Positions 1 through 10,491 of a stretch of DNA of 64,000 bases are shown in pieces; within the stretch, counting starts at the first letter, position 1, and every line of letters begins with the position of its first letter. Origin of the DNA: Pseudocercospora fijiensis CIRAD86 (lineage: Eukaryota > Ascomycota > Dothideomycetes > Mycosphaerellales > Mycosphaerellaceae); NCBI RefSeq assembly GCF_000340215.1, contig NW_006921532.1:5554573-5618572 (forward strand). The letters are read 5' to 3'. The notes below the pieces were generated by a model. That model made no database searches, had not been told where the DNA came from, and saw nothing but the letters and a program-made list of their open reading frames with translations. Made by a program: the position numbers and the translations under genes.

Positions 1-1380
1 TTAAGGCGGCTAATAGGAGCTAGTAACTGCCTCTCTTCCGACGTACTATTAGTAGTATAGAAGTCTTCTAGCAATTGCTATATTTAGTCTAGGTCCTTCT
101 AGCTAAGCAATACTCGAAGGCTTTAGCTTACGTTAAACTTAGTATACTATAATAGAGCCGATTTAAGCGTTACAAGATCTACGACCTACTAGTAGAGTAT
201 ATATATTATTTCTAGGCGACTTATTATCTACCTTGCTAGTATATCTAGATTGATGCTAAGTTTAAAGACAACCCTATTAGTAAGGGTATTACTAAGACCT
301 ACGTACGGCGCTTTAAAGAGGCAGGTAGCCTTAAAGCGACTAGCGTCTACTATAAATAGTAATAGGCGATTATACTAGCTATTAAGGACGACGACGAGGT
401 ATTCCTTCCTTCTCGGCGTAATAACGATAATATAGGTGCTCTTAAGCGGACTAACTATCTTTAGCTATACTCGCTTCTTAAGAACGTTAAGGTTAACTTC
501 TATAAGAAGTCGGACGAGGCAAGAACGCGCCTATTAGCGCTATAATATCGCTCCTTTATAAACTAGTTATCGTCTAATTATACCGCCGAGATAACGCGTA
601 TATCTTCCCTTCTATCTATTAACGAGTTATAACGACTTCCTACTATAATAATAATAATAACCGCCGCTACTATAGTAGCTAGACGAGACTACCTATATAC
701 TAGAGACAATCTTCGAGATATACGTAGAAGAGATGGAAGATATCGATATAGTAGATAAGGACAATATAGACAGCCTCTTAGTAAGAGCTAGAATAGATAA
801 TAACTCGATAGCGGTAGTAAGCGAGTAGTCTAACGAAGAAGCGACTACTATAATACGAGATCTATAATATACGCCTCGTAGATACGTTATCTATGCGATA
901 CTACCTTGTATTCGAGATATAACGGCGACTATACTAATACTAATACTAAGCGACTCGCTGTTTCTAATAAGTCTTCTAGTAGGCTTATATTATAGCCTAG
1001 GCCGCTCTTAGTATTAAGCACTCGATCTATAGGTTATCGAGTTTAATAGGGCAATAGGTCTACGCTATAATATCTATATATACGCGCTCGAGAGGATAGT
1101 ACTATATTAGTTACTATATAGTAATAGTAGTAAGTATATAAGTAAGAGACAGCGAGAAGAGTAAGAATAGTAGGCGTAGTATATAGAGGTAGCAATACTA
1201 GAGGTAGCAACACCTTAGAATATAATATAACGGCTATACTATACGTTAACTTTAGCTTTATAACTAACTTTATAATTAATAGTATTATTAGCAATATTAT
1301 TAGTAGAGAACGCGCTATACGCGAGGCCTAGTAATTAGCCGAGATAATATAGAAAAACAGGGTCTTGGCGGGAAAGACGT
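1..1380. mobile_element. RIP-decayed repeat sequence, family not identified
   Basis: This stretch is rich in TA dinucleotides and TAG/TAA triplets and poor in CA and TG, the signature of RIP on a repeat. On the + strand one frame reads as protein-like for about 500 nt (roughly 130-640) if TAG/TAA are taken as mutated Gln/Trp codons, so it is probably the remains of a transposon gene. I do not recognise the family. No LTR, terminal repeat or target duplication is visible, and the element probably continues to the left of the window. The decay stops abruptly near 1370, where normal GC-rich gene-flanking sequence starts. Confidence 0.6.
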
Positions 1381-1812
1381 AATGGCCCCACCTCGCTTAA
1401 ACAGATCTGTTAGCAGAATACAGACTACCCGCTTGTGCTCCCTTGCCAGGAGACGGCGCCCTGGCCTGATGCCCCAGGCCCCCGGCCCCCGGCCCCCGGC
1501 GCCAAGCTTTGCTCTGCGCATTCATTGGCATTCGGGATTCGGGAAGGGAGCCGTTTTCCGAACGCCAGCCTCGCCACCACCCCAGAAGGCCTGAGCCTGA
1601 GGCCAACGCCTGCCCAACGCGCTAAGTGAGCTGCGTGAAGCCGAAGCCGTTCAATCTCCTTTCCTTTCTGCTTCTCCCTCCCTTCCACCACCATTGCTGA
1701 GTACGTCAGCGAGACGTGCAACCAGCACGCCGCCGACCTCCCTTTCTCGCCGTCGCGCCCGACTTGGGCCATTCCATTCTCGATTCCTGCTATTTTGACA
1801 CATCACCCAACC
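1381..1812 (+). other. Upstream region of the GDT1-like gene
   Basis: This is GC-rich, pyrimidine-rich sequence between the RIP boundary and the first ATG of the GDT1-like gene. It contains a short C-rich direct repeat near 1480-1500 and CT-rich tracts at about 1650-1690, as is common in fungal promoters and 5' UTRs. No TATA box or gene is evident. Small open frames here overlap on both strands and look like chance frames. Confidence 0.5.
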
Positions 1813-3560
1813 ATGAGGTTACGAAAGGCATCACCGCTGCTCCTGCTTCTCGCCCCGTCCCTGGTCACCTCCGCCAACCCGCCCAGACGAGCAGACGGGA
1901 CAGAGGTTCTCAGCAATGATGACATATTGGCTCTAAATCACGCGTCGAAGCCCACGCCGACAACCGACGGCGCGGCATTGGATGAAGCTGCGGCGAATGC
2001 GGCAACAAAGCCAACGAGCACAAGAAAATACGTGGGCACCGAAGATGCGCCTGTAGATGGCTTGGACGGCAAACCGCATGCTGGCCCCTTCGTAGACAGA
2101 CCTGCTGAGGATGGTCGAACGAAGAAGGAAAATGCTGCCGACTCAGCCCCCAAAGCAGTTCCAACATCATTGGAGAGGTTTGGCTCGCAGGAAATTCCCG
2201 AGAGAAATGACGGCGTCATGAACGACGATACAAGGACACCGCCGAAGAAGGGCACTACGGGCACAGAGGGCGGTATCAGCGAGAAGGAGAAGGCACGGAA
2301 AGAGAAAGAGGGATCGAGTAAAGAGAAGACGCCACAGGAACCAAAGAAGGCTCCTCCCTTGCCGCATAGCGAAGAGAAGCATATTGCGGGATCGAAAGAT
2401 GGCGCTTCACCAACAGTGAGCAAGCAGTCGCCGATTCAGGATGGTAAGCATTCAACCACCGGAGAGACGGCAACGAAGAAGGCAAGCGGGTATGGCGAGG
2501 CTGGCTACTTGTTGGAGAAGCCCACAGATCTGCCAGATAAGCCGCACAACATCCCGCATCCCGAGCCCAAGACGGCGAAGGATGATTTCGGTCCACCAGT
2601 CAACCCGGAAGCAGGCAGGGATAAGTGGCTTGTCGACACCATGCCGGACACTGAAGGCAAGACGAATCCAAGACCGCCAAAGTCGAAGTCATCTACACCC
2701 GTCGCTTCGAAACCTGTCGAAGAAATGGAATGGCACGAGTGGTTCCACTCATTCGTCCTCTCCTTCACCATGATCATATTTTCTGAGATCGGCGACAAGA
2801 CCTTCTTGGTCGCAGCTCTCATGGCCATGCGACATGCCCGACTATTGGTCTTCTCTGCCGCCATATCTGCTCTGATCGCCATGACCGTCCTATCAGCCAT
2901 TCTTGGTCACGCATTCCCGACAATTCTCCCCAAGAAGCTCACCACGCTTGCCGCTGCGATCTTGTTTTTCGTCTTCGGCGCGAAGAGTATGCGAGAAGGT
3001 TTGGCAATGGATAAGGACGCCGGCATTGGTGAGGAAATGCGCGAGGTGGAAGCCGAGCTCGAAGAGAAGGAGCACACCATGCGGCGCAAATCTAAGGGCT
3101 CCATGTCTGCATATGAGCTCGAATCAGGACGAGGAAGAAAAGGTGAGCTTTCGCCGCCGCTCAGCAGGTCGCCAAGTCCACCCAAGAGACAAGGCGGGCT
3201 ATCAGGACTCACGAATCTGCTCAGTCTGGTCCTAAGCCCAGCGTGGGTGCAGACATTCATCATGACTTTCCTTGGAGAATGGGGTGATAGAAGTCAGATC
3301 GCCACGATTGCAATGGCAGCTGGTCAAGATTACTGGCTGGTGACGCTTGGTGCAATTCTCGGTCACGCATGCTGTACTGGACTGGCAGTCATCGGAGGCA
3401 GAGCGCTCGCGGGCCGGGTGTCGATGCGTGTTGGTAAGCATAGTCTCGTCTTTCATGTTCAAACTCAGGCTAACAATCCCTTCTCTCAGTCACCATCGGC
3501 GGCGCCGGCGCTTTCCTTGTCTTCGGCTGCATATACCTTTACGAATGCCTCACGGAGTAA
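1813..3560 (+). CDS. GDT1: GDT1-like Golgi Mn2+/Ca2+ transporter (UPF0016/TMEM165 family)
   Basis: Two exons, 1813-3433 and 3490-3560, encode about 563 residues. The family exchanges Ca2+/Mn2+ for protons in the Golgi and supports glycosylation. The two hallmark motifs are visible: E-I-G-D-K-T at about residue 325 and E-W-G-D-R-S-Q at about residue 489, each in a hydrophobic repeat. The protein starts with a likely signal peptide (hydrophobic residues 8-20), followed by about 280 Lys/Glu/Pro-rich low-complexity residues that yeast Gdt1 (280 aa) lacks. The start is the ATG in CCAACCATGA; an in-frame TTG 18 nt upstream is not a credible start. The 56-nt intron (GTAAGC..CTCAG) is inferred because splicing gives a conserved membrane tail ending Y-L-Y-E-C-L-T-E, whereas read-through gives an unrelated Ser/Pro-rich tail. 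Family assignment is firm; the splice call is strong. Confidence 0.9.
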
Positions 3561-4890
3561 ATTCACCCTCCAAGCGCCGAATCGGCGCCATCCCTTTAAT
3601 CCTGGTACTCTGAATCGCAGTTTGGCACACAATCCTCCTCCCGCGACTTCCAATCCGGCCATCCCCGCCTCTCAGCCCAAGGCATATTAGACGACAGCGC
3701 AGCATTTGATATGGGTCGAGACTCAGCGATACCGATACCGACATTGAGCAATCGGACTTTTTCTGGACATGTGATTTATAAGAACCCAATCGATACGAAT
3801 ACACACAATTGTAACTTACTCGGCCCAAACACGGTGCGAAGATACGAACAAACAGATGATAAGAGTTCCAGTCATGCATGGAGGACGTAGCGAGGAGTTT
3901 AGTTATATGGGTCAAGCGAGCGAGGCGCAATTCTTCCTTCTGTGTGGATGTAACTGGGATGGGAAAAATTTCCGGTGCGGACGAGCGAGTGCTGGGGTTT
4001 TCTTGCATAGGACAGGGCAGGACAGAGGGGGATTAATGGACTAGCGCAGATCAAAAGAAGGAAGGAGGAAGGAAGAGATCGTCGATGTGTGTACGGCGGT
4101 AAGGTCGCGCTACAGAGAGTTCAAAAATTCCAATCTTGAGAGACACCAGCGTGGAACACTTTCTTCATTGTCTCTTCTTGTTTTGACTTTGACCTTGCTT
4201 TTGCCTACTCTTGACGATTTTAATACGATTCACAGCTATACGTCTACGTCTACGTCTACGTCTACGTCTACGTCTAGAGGTTAGGGTTAGGGCTAGATAA
4301 GGTTTACAGAACTCTTTTCATTTCTCTCTCAGACATTATTATGTCTCGAGTCGCAAAAGTTTTCATTTTTTTTCTTAATAATAATAATAGTCTCACGAGT
4401 CACGATTGTCGCGCGCGATATGATGCTATTATATAGGGTTTCTCGAAAATTACATTTCAACCAACCATGTAAAAAAGAAAAAAAAAATTAGAAACTCTTC
4501 ATAAAGGCTGAGGCAGCAGAGCATAACAGCCTAGCTGGCCCACAAGGAATGCAAAAAAAAAACCAAAGATCGCATATCTGCGAGGACGAAGACGTGCCAA
4601 ATTGTTCCAACGAACGGGAATTGATGTTCAAAAGCTGATACTGATACTTTCTCTGCATTGCATACCTACAATCTCTCTCTCTCTCCCATCTCCCATCTCT
4701 TCTGCTCCTCCCTCTCCCCCTCCCCTCTTTCTCTCGTTACTCATCTCACTCAGCCATGCGTGAAAATGGACTCCTCTTTGCCCATGCCATGCCGGGTCTA
4801 GTAAAGAAACTACAAGGTGTGAAAGAATGAACCGATTCGCTCGCCTTCCCTTTGGTACGCCGATGCTGTAGTCATGAAAAGAACCTTCCT
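3561..4890. other. Convergent intergenic region between the GDT1-like gene and SIP5
   Basis: These 1.3 kb hold the 3' ends of two convergent genes and no credible coding sequence. Visible items are a hexamer microsatellite and two telomere-like repeats near 4241-4292 (listed separately), A/T homopolymers at 4355-4380 and 4470-4490, and a CT microsatellite at about 4670-4720 close to the SIP5 3' end. Confidence 0.6.
4241..4292 (+). repeat. CGTCTA hexamer microsatellite followed by two telomere-type repeats
   Basis: A run of about six CGTCTA units (4241-4275) is followed at 4279-4292 by GGTTAGGGTTAGGG. TTAGGG is the usual telomere repeat of filamentous ascomycetes. Two units alone could arise by chance, so this is an interstitial telomere-like tract rather than proof of an old chromosome end. 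Confidence 0.7.
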
Positions 4891-7503
4891 TCATCTCAAC
4901 TCAGTCTCCCTCCGATCGCCATGATGATGATGCAAAATCTTCACGCTATGATGTTCCTTGAAATCCGAATCATGCTGGTGGTGCGTACGGGTCGGGACCG
5001 GCGTAATTTCATCCCCATACGCGGGAGAAGCGGGCTCAACATATACAGGCGGAGGGGCGGAACTACTAGATTCTCCACTGTCGCCTCTCGAACGATTGCC
5101 ATCGATGTGCACGGGTAAAGCGACAGGGGATCCCGTGGGAGAAGGTTCTTTCACGTCTTCTTCGGCTTTTGAGGGGGCGTGTTCGATGTGTTGTGATGTG
5201 TCGGCTCCAGCTTTGTCCTCGTCGACCATTGCTGCTAAGGAGCGGAAGTTGAACATGGATTCTCCTGTGTGGGCGCCCAGGGGTGTGCCAGATCGGCTGC
5301 CGTCGATTTGCGGTGCGCCTGCTGTCACGTCTATGCCACTAGCAGCCCCGGAAGGCACGCTCAAATCGCCGCCTCTGAGACTCGATGGAGCTGAGTCAAC
5401 GAAGGACGATGCCGCAGATGACACATTGGAGGTCTCACGCAGATGTACTGTCCGGTAGGGGGCCAGTATGGGAGCACCTCCCAGATTTGCTCGAGATGCT
5501 TCGAGATGCCGCTGCGCGTCTGCTGACGATGTCGATGGGTGAGGGGCGTGTCCTGGACTGGCTGATCTGTTCAGTGTCGAGGTCGGCTCGCTCAGCGGGT
5601 TGAATCCTGCGAAGTCCTGCACCGGCTGCTTGCCCTTTCCTTGAAGATATTCCTCTGGTATCGGCGGCTGGGCGCCAAGATTACTGGTCGACCGCGCCAT
5701 GCTCGTACTGGCCCACGTGCTTGTGCTATCATTTGTGCCCACGTGGTAGAGAGAGCCGCCTGCATTCTTCTTGGCAAGCTTTTCCTGCTTCTTCTCTTCT
5801 TTCCTCGCATCTTTTGCCTTCTTCTTCGCGTCCTTTGCCGCTTCCTTCTCTGCCTTGCGCGTGCGCTCTTCTTCAGCTGCCAGACTGAGTCGAATGGCCT
5901 CCATCATCATGAGTTCCTCGAGGTCTTCGACACGCCCTCGTCGCGAGCTTCCGCGACCTCCCACAAGATCTCTGCTGCTACCATCGCCTTCCTGAGGTGT
6001 GGCACTATCACTGGCATTTGGAGTCTCGACAAACAACGTCCTACGTCGTCTGCCAATCCCAAACCCGGTGCGGAACTGACCATCACCTTGATTCCCAAGA
6101 ACGTAGGCAGCATTGTGTAACGCGGTCGCAGCAGCAGACCTCCTCAGCGCGTGTGCGCGTGCATCAGCCAGCTTCTTGGCCCAATCAGGTCTCACCATGT
6201 CAGTCGTGATGACTTTCGGGTCCTTCGTTGAGAGAGATGTGGCTCGCCGTCTGGTAGGTCCAGGGGAAAGAGACGTAGATGATGACATTGGAGAGGTCGG
6301 GTTGTTCGGTAGATTTTGATGCGCATATGCGAGGCCACGTCGGAAGGATGGAGGATCGTATGTCACGCCAAATTCAGGTGTGACGCAAAACGGACATGCG
6401 GCCACTTCTGACACAAGCATCTCAGCTTCTTCCTCCGGCGGTCGTTGTTGTCCTGGTTGCTCATGCTCTGGCGGGTGTGGATCGGGCCTCTTTATTTGGA
6501 CAAAGCATTCTGAGCATATGGGTTGGTCACAACACCGGGTTCTGTTCAGAAATGGCGGGTAGTACATAAAGCAGATAGGACATTCGGAGGCATCCTTGTA
6601 GAGATAAGCTTCCAGCGGCTGGCCATTGATGTATGGGTCGTTTGGTAGTCGTATTTCCTGCGGCGTGAGATCTGGCGACTGACTCTTGTTGCCGGTGGCT
6701 AGGGAAGCCAGAGTCTTCGCCCTTCCCCGAAAAAGCTGCGAACCGGTGGAGGTCGGACTCGTTGGTGACGAAGGGCCGGAGCTGGTGCTGAATGCAGGAT
6801 GTGATGCTGAGAGCAGGCCCGACGTCTCAGATTGGTATGACTGTGACCTTGCACCAATGGGTACTGTCAAGCTGTTGATATTAGCATCAGATGCGCGGGC
6901 GTTGAAGGAAGCCTGAGATTCCGTCCGGGCCATCTCTGGAGGCACTTCATCTGCAGCAGGTATGGGCAATCCTCTCGCAGCCGCAAAGAGTTGTGCTTCC
7001 GTCCAGCTTTCGTCATGATCGTTGAGGCCTTTCCAGAACGGAGCCAGCCTGCGCTCGATCTGGAACTGCCTGACCAAAGGTTTGCTGAAATCCTCTGGCC
7101 CAGTATAGACGCCCACTGTCACGAGATATCCTCCATCCACATGCTCTTCCCGCATACTTCGCTCTCTCTCTTTCAGCCTCGCCTGTCGTTCTCTTTCCGC
7201 CCTCCGCGCCTCACGTTCCTGTTTCGTCTCCCGCGGCCGTTCGGGCTGGGCAGCCTCATCATCTCTATCCCGCGCTCGGCCAATATGCAGAAACGACAGA
7301 TCATTCCGACTCGCTCTCGCGCTCGCATTGCCATTATTCCTGGCGCCGTATATGCGTCCGGCAAGTCGTTCGCCAGGGGTGGGCTGATGTTGTGAGGTTG
7401 GAGAAGCTTGGCTTGGTGTAGGCTGTTGCGCAGCACCGCTTGCATTCCTGATGCTACTGGGCCGCGACGACTTCCGCTCGTCTTTCGAAGAGCTGTTCCC
7501 CAT
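4891..7503 (-). CDS. SIP5: SIP5-like protein with zinc-finger motif
   Basis: A single uninterrupted frame of 870 residues. The N-terminus M-G-N-S-S-S-K is a good N-myristoylation signal, so membrane attachment is likely. A Cys-rich zinc-binding segment starts at about residue 308 (C-P-I-C, then C-C-D-Q-P-I-C-S-E-C-F) and matches the conserved core of fungal Sip5 proteins; yeast Sip5 was found as a partner of the Snf1 kinase and the Reg1/Glc7 phosphatase. The rest is low-complexity Ser/Pro/Gln-rich sequence, with a strongly charged Arg/Glu/Lys stretch near residues 95-115 and an Ala/Lys/Glu coiled-coil-like stretch near residues 535-585. The ATG at 7503 is the first in frame and supplies the glycine at position 2. 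The gene converges on the GDT1-like gene. The family call is strong; the exact role in this fungus is inferred. Confidence 0.85.
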   Translation of the reverse strand: MGNSSSKDERKSSRPSSIRNASGAAQQPTPSQASPTSQHQPTPGERLAGRIYGARNNGNASARASRNDLSFLHIGRARDRDDEAAQPERPRETKQEREARRAERERQARLKERERSMREEHVDGGYLVTVGVYTGPEDFSKPLVRQFQIERRLAPFWKGLNDHDESWTEAQLFAAARGLPIPAADEVPPEMARTESQASFNARASDANINSLTVPIGARSQSYQSETSGLLSASHPAFSTSSGPSSPTSPTSTGSQLFRGRAKTLASLATGNKSQSPDLTPQEIRLPNDPYINGQPLEAYLYKDASECPICFMYYPPFLNRTRCCDQPICSECFVQIKRPDPHPPEHEQPGQQRPPEEEAEMLVSEVAACPFCVTPEFGVTYDPPSFRRGLAYAHQNLPNNPTSPMSSSTSLSPGPTRRRATSLSTKDPKVITTDMVRPDWAKKLADARAHALRRSAAATALHNAAYVLGNQGDGQFRTGFGIGRRRRTLFVETPNASDSATPQEGDGSSRDLVGGRGSSRRGRVEDLEELMMMEAIRLSLAAEEERTRKAEKEAAKDAKKKAKDARKEEKKQEKLAKKNAGGSLYHVGTNDSTSTWASTSMARSTSNLGAQPPIPEEYLQGKGKQPVQDFAGFNPLSEPTSTLNRSASPGHAPHPSTSSADAQRHLEASRANLGGAPILAPYRTVHLRETSNVSSAASSFVDSAPSSLRGGDLSVPSGAASGIDVTAGAPQIDGSRSGTPLGAHTGESMFNFRSLAAMVDEDKAGADTSQHIEHAPSKAEEDVKEPSPTGSPVALPVHIDGNRSRGDSGESSSSAPPPVYVEPASPAYGDEITPVPTRTHHQHDSDFKEHHSVKILHHHHGDRRETELR

Positions 7504-8403
7504 GTTGCCGTGCCAATCCGGCGTCTCTCTCAGCCAGTGGAGGTGATATGGGCGTGATGCTCGCTACTGTGCCCAACGGCGCGCTATTCGCGGTAGCATT
7601 GAGCTACGGGCGGAGTGATCATATAACGTCGTCAAATCGTAAGGCAGCTGTTTGCCCTTCCCTGTGCTCGTGCTCGTGCTCGTGCTTGTGAGAAGACCAG
7701 CAAACGGTCACAGTGTGCACGGAGGAGATTGAAGGGGGACCGAGCGGCAGTGGGTAGCAGATCAGCCTTCAAGCTTGCGATAAGGCTTGACGAGGAGCAA
7801 ACAGCAGCACTCCGCCAGCGCTGTCCATCGCCTTGATGTTGGGTGGTGATGAGATGGTGTCACTGCCAGAGCATAAGCCTCCAGTTTGGGCGGCGCAAAG
7901 TGATGAGTGCTGGCGTGGAGCATAAGCCGGCGCGTACGGCACGGCTAGACCAAGGCATGAGGAGGTGCATCACCACCAAGCCAAGCGGAAAACCAAGACC
8001 AAGCAATGCAAGCAAGCAAGCTCCACTCTCGGCAGAACTCACTCTTCGCTGCTTGTTCCTGGTCGGGGCCCGCAGTCCGCACGGAGGAGCACGCACACGC
8101 ACACGCGCGCCGATCATCTCATCTGATCGTGCATCTGGTGGAAATCCTTTGATGATTGCGTGAGAAATCGTCATTCCTATTATTGCCCACAGCGAGCTCA
8201 TCATAGTCGTTTCATCCTCTATAATAACGATGAGAATAGCTCCGTCTCTCTCGCTCAAACATGCGAAGACACGCTACATGGCACAGGCCCTCCCCCAGCC
8301 CGACCGCCCTCTACACGAATCGCACATTGCCGCCCCATCTTCGCTTTCTTGCATGCATACATGTTCAGCCTGTCCACCTCCACCCGTCACCTCTCTGTCT
8401 TCT
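7504..8403. other. Intergenic region, SIP5 promoter side
   Basis: These 900 bp lie between the SIP5 start and the ARA2 stop, both genes being on the minus strand, so they should hold the SIP5 promoter and the ARA2 3' UTR. A short CTCGTG-type repeat lies near 7665-7687 and an AC/CG-rich tract near 8090-8110. No gene is supported. Confidence 0.5.
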
Positions 8404-9699
8404 CTATCGCAGAGCCAAGCGCTGTGTGTCCCCTGGAGGACCGGGTAACTCATCGGGTTGCGGGCTTTGCGCAGGCGTCCACGGCGAATTCGCGGGCGCA
8501 TTCGCACCGGGCTCGAGATATGTGCCCTGCTTTTTCGCACGTCTATTCACAAACCCTGGCCCAGGAGACTCCCAAGTGTAGTCGAGATAGGCGTCAAGAT
8601 GTTCTTGGATACCGTCTGCCAGGATTGCCACTGCTTTCTGTCGATTCAAGCTCCATTCGTGGTCGCGCTTCCATCGTCCAGCGAGGCGTGCCGTCTCGGC
8701 GCCTCCATCTAGTCCGTCCAGGATTGATCGCCAAACGCACATAGTCTTGTGCAATTCGCTTTCTTTGCTCACACCCATCACACTCACGCCCAATCGCGCA
8801 CCGCGGAATCGTTCGTTCTCCTCAGGCTGCCAGGGCACTCCAGATGCGGGATCGCCTCGCGACCCCACCGAAGCACCAATCTTCAGCCAATTCTCCAGTG
8901 CATATCGGATCGCAATGACTTCGAGCTTCTCGTCGTGTCTGTCGCAGAAGTCGCTAGCGCGCTTGACTGCGGCTCGCAATTCATTGCTGGCAGGATGCCA
9001 GTTGCCCATGCTGCCGATTGGTACACCTTCTCGTCGAAGCAGACCCATTCCAAGCGGAGAAGCGTTCGGCACAACATCTACACCCGCCTCACGGAGCTGA
9101 TGAATTCCTTTTGTCGCCAGCAGCTGGTTTTGTATCGTGAAGTTTGCGTATGACATGACTGCATCCAATGGCTCGCCGGTCTCTCGCAACACCCGTCGCG
9201 CGATCGAGCACAACGCGTCCAGTGGGTATCCTGATATGCCAATGTACTTCACCGTGCCTTCTGTATCTCGTATTCTTCGTAATTCGTGGATCGCTTCCAT
9301 AACTTCATCTTCAGACACAAACTCCACATCGTGACAGTACACCACATCCAAATACTTGGTCTTCAATCGTTGCAGACTTCGCTGCACGCTTTGATATATC
9401 CACTCTTTCGAATAGTCGAATTCGTCTGATGCGATGCGACCGCATTTCGTGATCAAGAAGAAGTCGTTTCGGGGGAAGTTATTTCGGATGAAGTCTGTGT
9501 CGAGAGCGTCGCCAAGAATGTCTTCTGAAGGGCCATAGTAAGGCGAAGTGTCAAAGGCTTTGATGCCGCATTCGAGGGCCATCTTGACCAGGCCGGCCGT
9601 GTCCAATTCATATGGGTCTTTGTTGTATTGGTAGTTGAACGTCGCGGTTCCGAAGATCAGCGGCGGCAGCACGCTGGAGAGGGGGACTTTGGCGGCCAT
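8404..9699 (-). CDS. ARA2: D-arabinose 1-dehydrogenase (NAD+), aldo/keto reductase family
   Basis: A single exon of 431 residues, starting at the ATG of M-A-A-K-V-P (the frame extends 96 nt upstream only from a TTG, which I reject). It is an aldo/keto reductase with the full catalytic tetrad visible: Asp50, Tyr55, Lys85 and His123. The sequence is closest in character to yeast Ara2, which oxidises D-arabinose to D-arabinono-1,4-lactone on the way to erythroascorbate, and to plant L-galactose dehydrogenase. The protein is longer than yeast Ara2 (335 aa), mainly through a C-terminal extension. It is probably cytosolic, since no signal peptide is seen. The AKR fold is near certain. The ARA2 assignment rests on the pattern T-A-T-F-N-Y-Q-Y and the segment around V-Y-C-H-D, and is likely. 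Confidence 0.85.
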   Translation of the reverse strand: MAAKVPLSSVLPPLIFGTATFNYQYNKDPYELDTAGLVKMALECGIKAFDTSPYYGPSEDILGDALDTDFIRNNFPRNDFFLITKCGRIASDEFDYSKEWIYQSVQRSLQRLKTKYLDVVYCHDVEFVSEDEVMEAIHELRRIRDTEGTVKYIGISGYPLDALCSIARRVLRETGEPLDAVMSYANFTIQNQLLATKGIHQLREAGVDVVPNASPLGMGLLRREGVPIGSMGNWHPASNELRAAVKRASDFCDRHDEKLEVIAIRYALENWLKIGASVGSRGDPASGVPWQPEENERFRGARLGVSVMGVSKESELHKTMCVWRSILDGLDGGAETARLAGRWKRDHEWSLNRQKAVAILADGIQEHLDAYLDYTWESPGPGFVNRRAKKQGTYLEPGANAPANSPWTPAQSPQPDELPGPPGDTQRLALR

Positions 9700-10491
9700 G
9701 TTGTTGGGAGGAGAGTTGGAGTGGTCCTCGGGAGAAGTGGGTAGGCAGGGAAACGAGACAATCTTCGAAGCGAGCGAGACAGTAGTCAAGGTCAACAGAG
9801 ATGCTCACCGCATTGTGGTGGGCAGCAATGCGAGTGTTGAAGTCATGATTACAAGTTAAGCCTACCACCGGTTCCCTTCCAGCGTAAACCCCGGCGCGGC
9901 GCGCGCACGCGGCGAAGGAAAATAACTTAGGTGTTGCATAAGGTAATAAGCCGGTTGGGTGCGATAAAAGGTGCAAGATGGAGGCCGAACCGGTTGGGCG
10001 ATCGATGACGAGCTCTCGGTCTAGAGTGCTTCTAGAAATGCTGCAGAAGGCGCGTCTGCCATTCGACGGCTCATTGGTCACATCTGCCGCTTTGTGCATT
10101 TGGTTGTCTTGCATATGCGAGATTCTGCAGGAGAGTCGAGAGCACCGCGGCCGCGATACTTGGGCAGGCCAATTCCCCGTCCGCCTGAGCACATTATTCG
10201 TACAGTACAGGCACGAGTCGCGGCCGCTTTAGCCTTTGTGAACTTCGATTGCCTTGCCCTGGCCTTGGCCCTTTTTCCGTATCGATGATCCCTGCTATCA
10301 GACCGGCAAAAACCGGTGTTCTTTCGGGGGTGGTAACATAATCCACTCCCCGAGCTCTCCTTCACTTCTTCCAACGACCACCATTTGATCCCAGCATTCA
10401 CCCCTCTATGTTCGGCCTGTATGCCGTCCATCTCACCTCGAAGAAGCCTAGTGCTACTCACTGAGTGATACGCCGTCTGTAGGAACATCTC
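9700..10491. other. Intergenic region between ARA2 start and AAR2 stop
   Basis: It holds the presumed ARA2 promoter and the AAR2 3' flank. A GC-rich inverted repeat (ACCGG..CCGGT around an A-run, near 10301-10318) lies downstream of AAR2 and could form a hairpin in the transcript. A minus-strand open frame at 10078-10488 has no recognisable domain and is treated as chance. Confidence 0.5.

Noticed and set aside
1..1380. Starship captain (DUF3435 tyrosine recombinase)
   Set aside because: I looked for the R..H-x-x-R..Y pattern and the usual captain N-terminus in the readable frames and could not find them.
1425..1772. Overlapping frames on both strands upstream of the GDT1-like gene
   Set aside because: They arise from GC-rich sequence without stops, use different frames over the same bases, and have no domain.
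10078..10488. 136-residue minus-strand frame downstream of AAR2
   Set aside because: No recognisable domain, position fits AAR2 3' UTR, and alternative frames are equally open.
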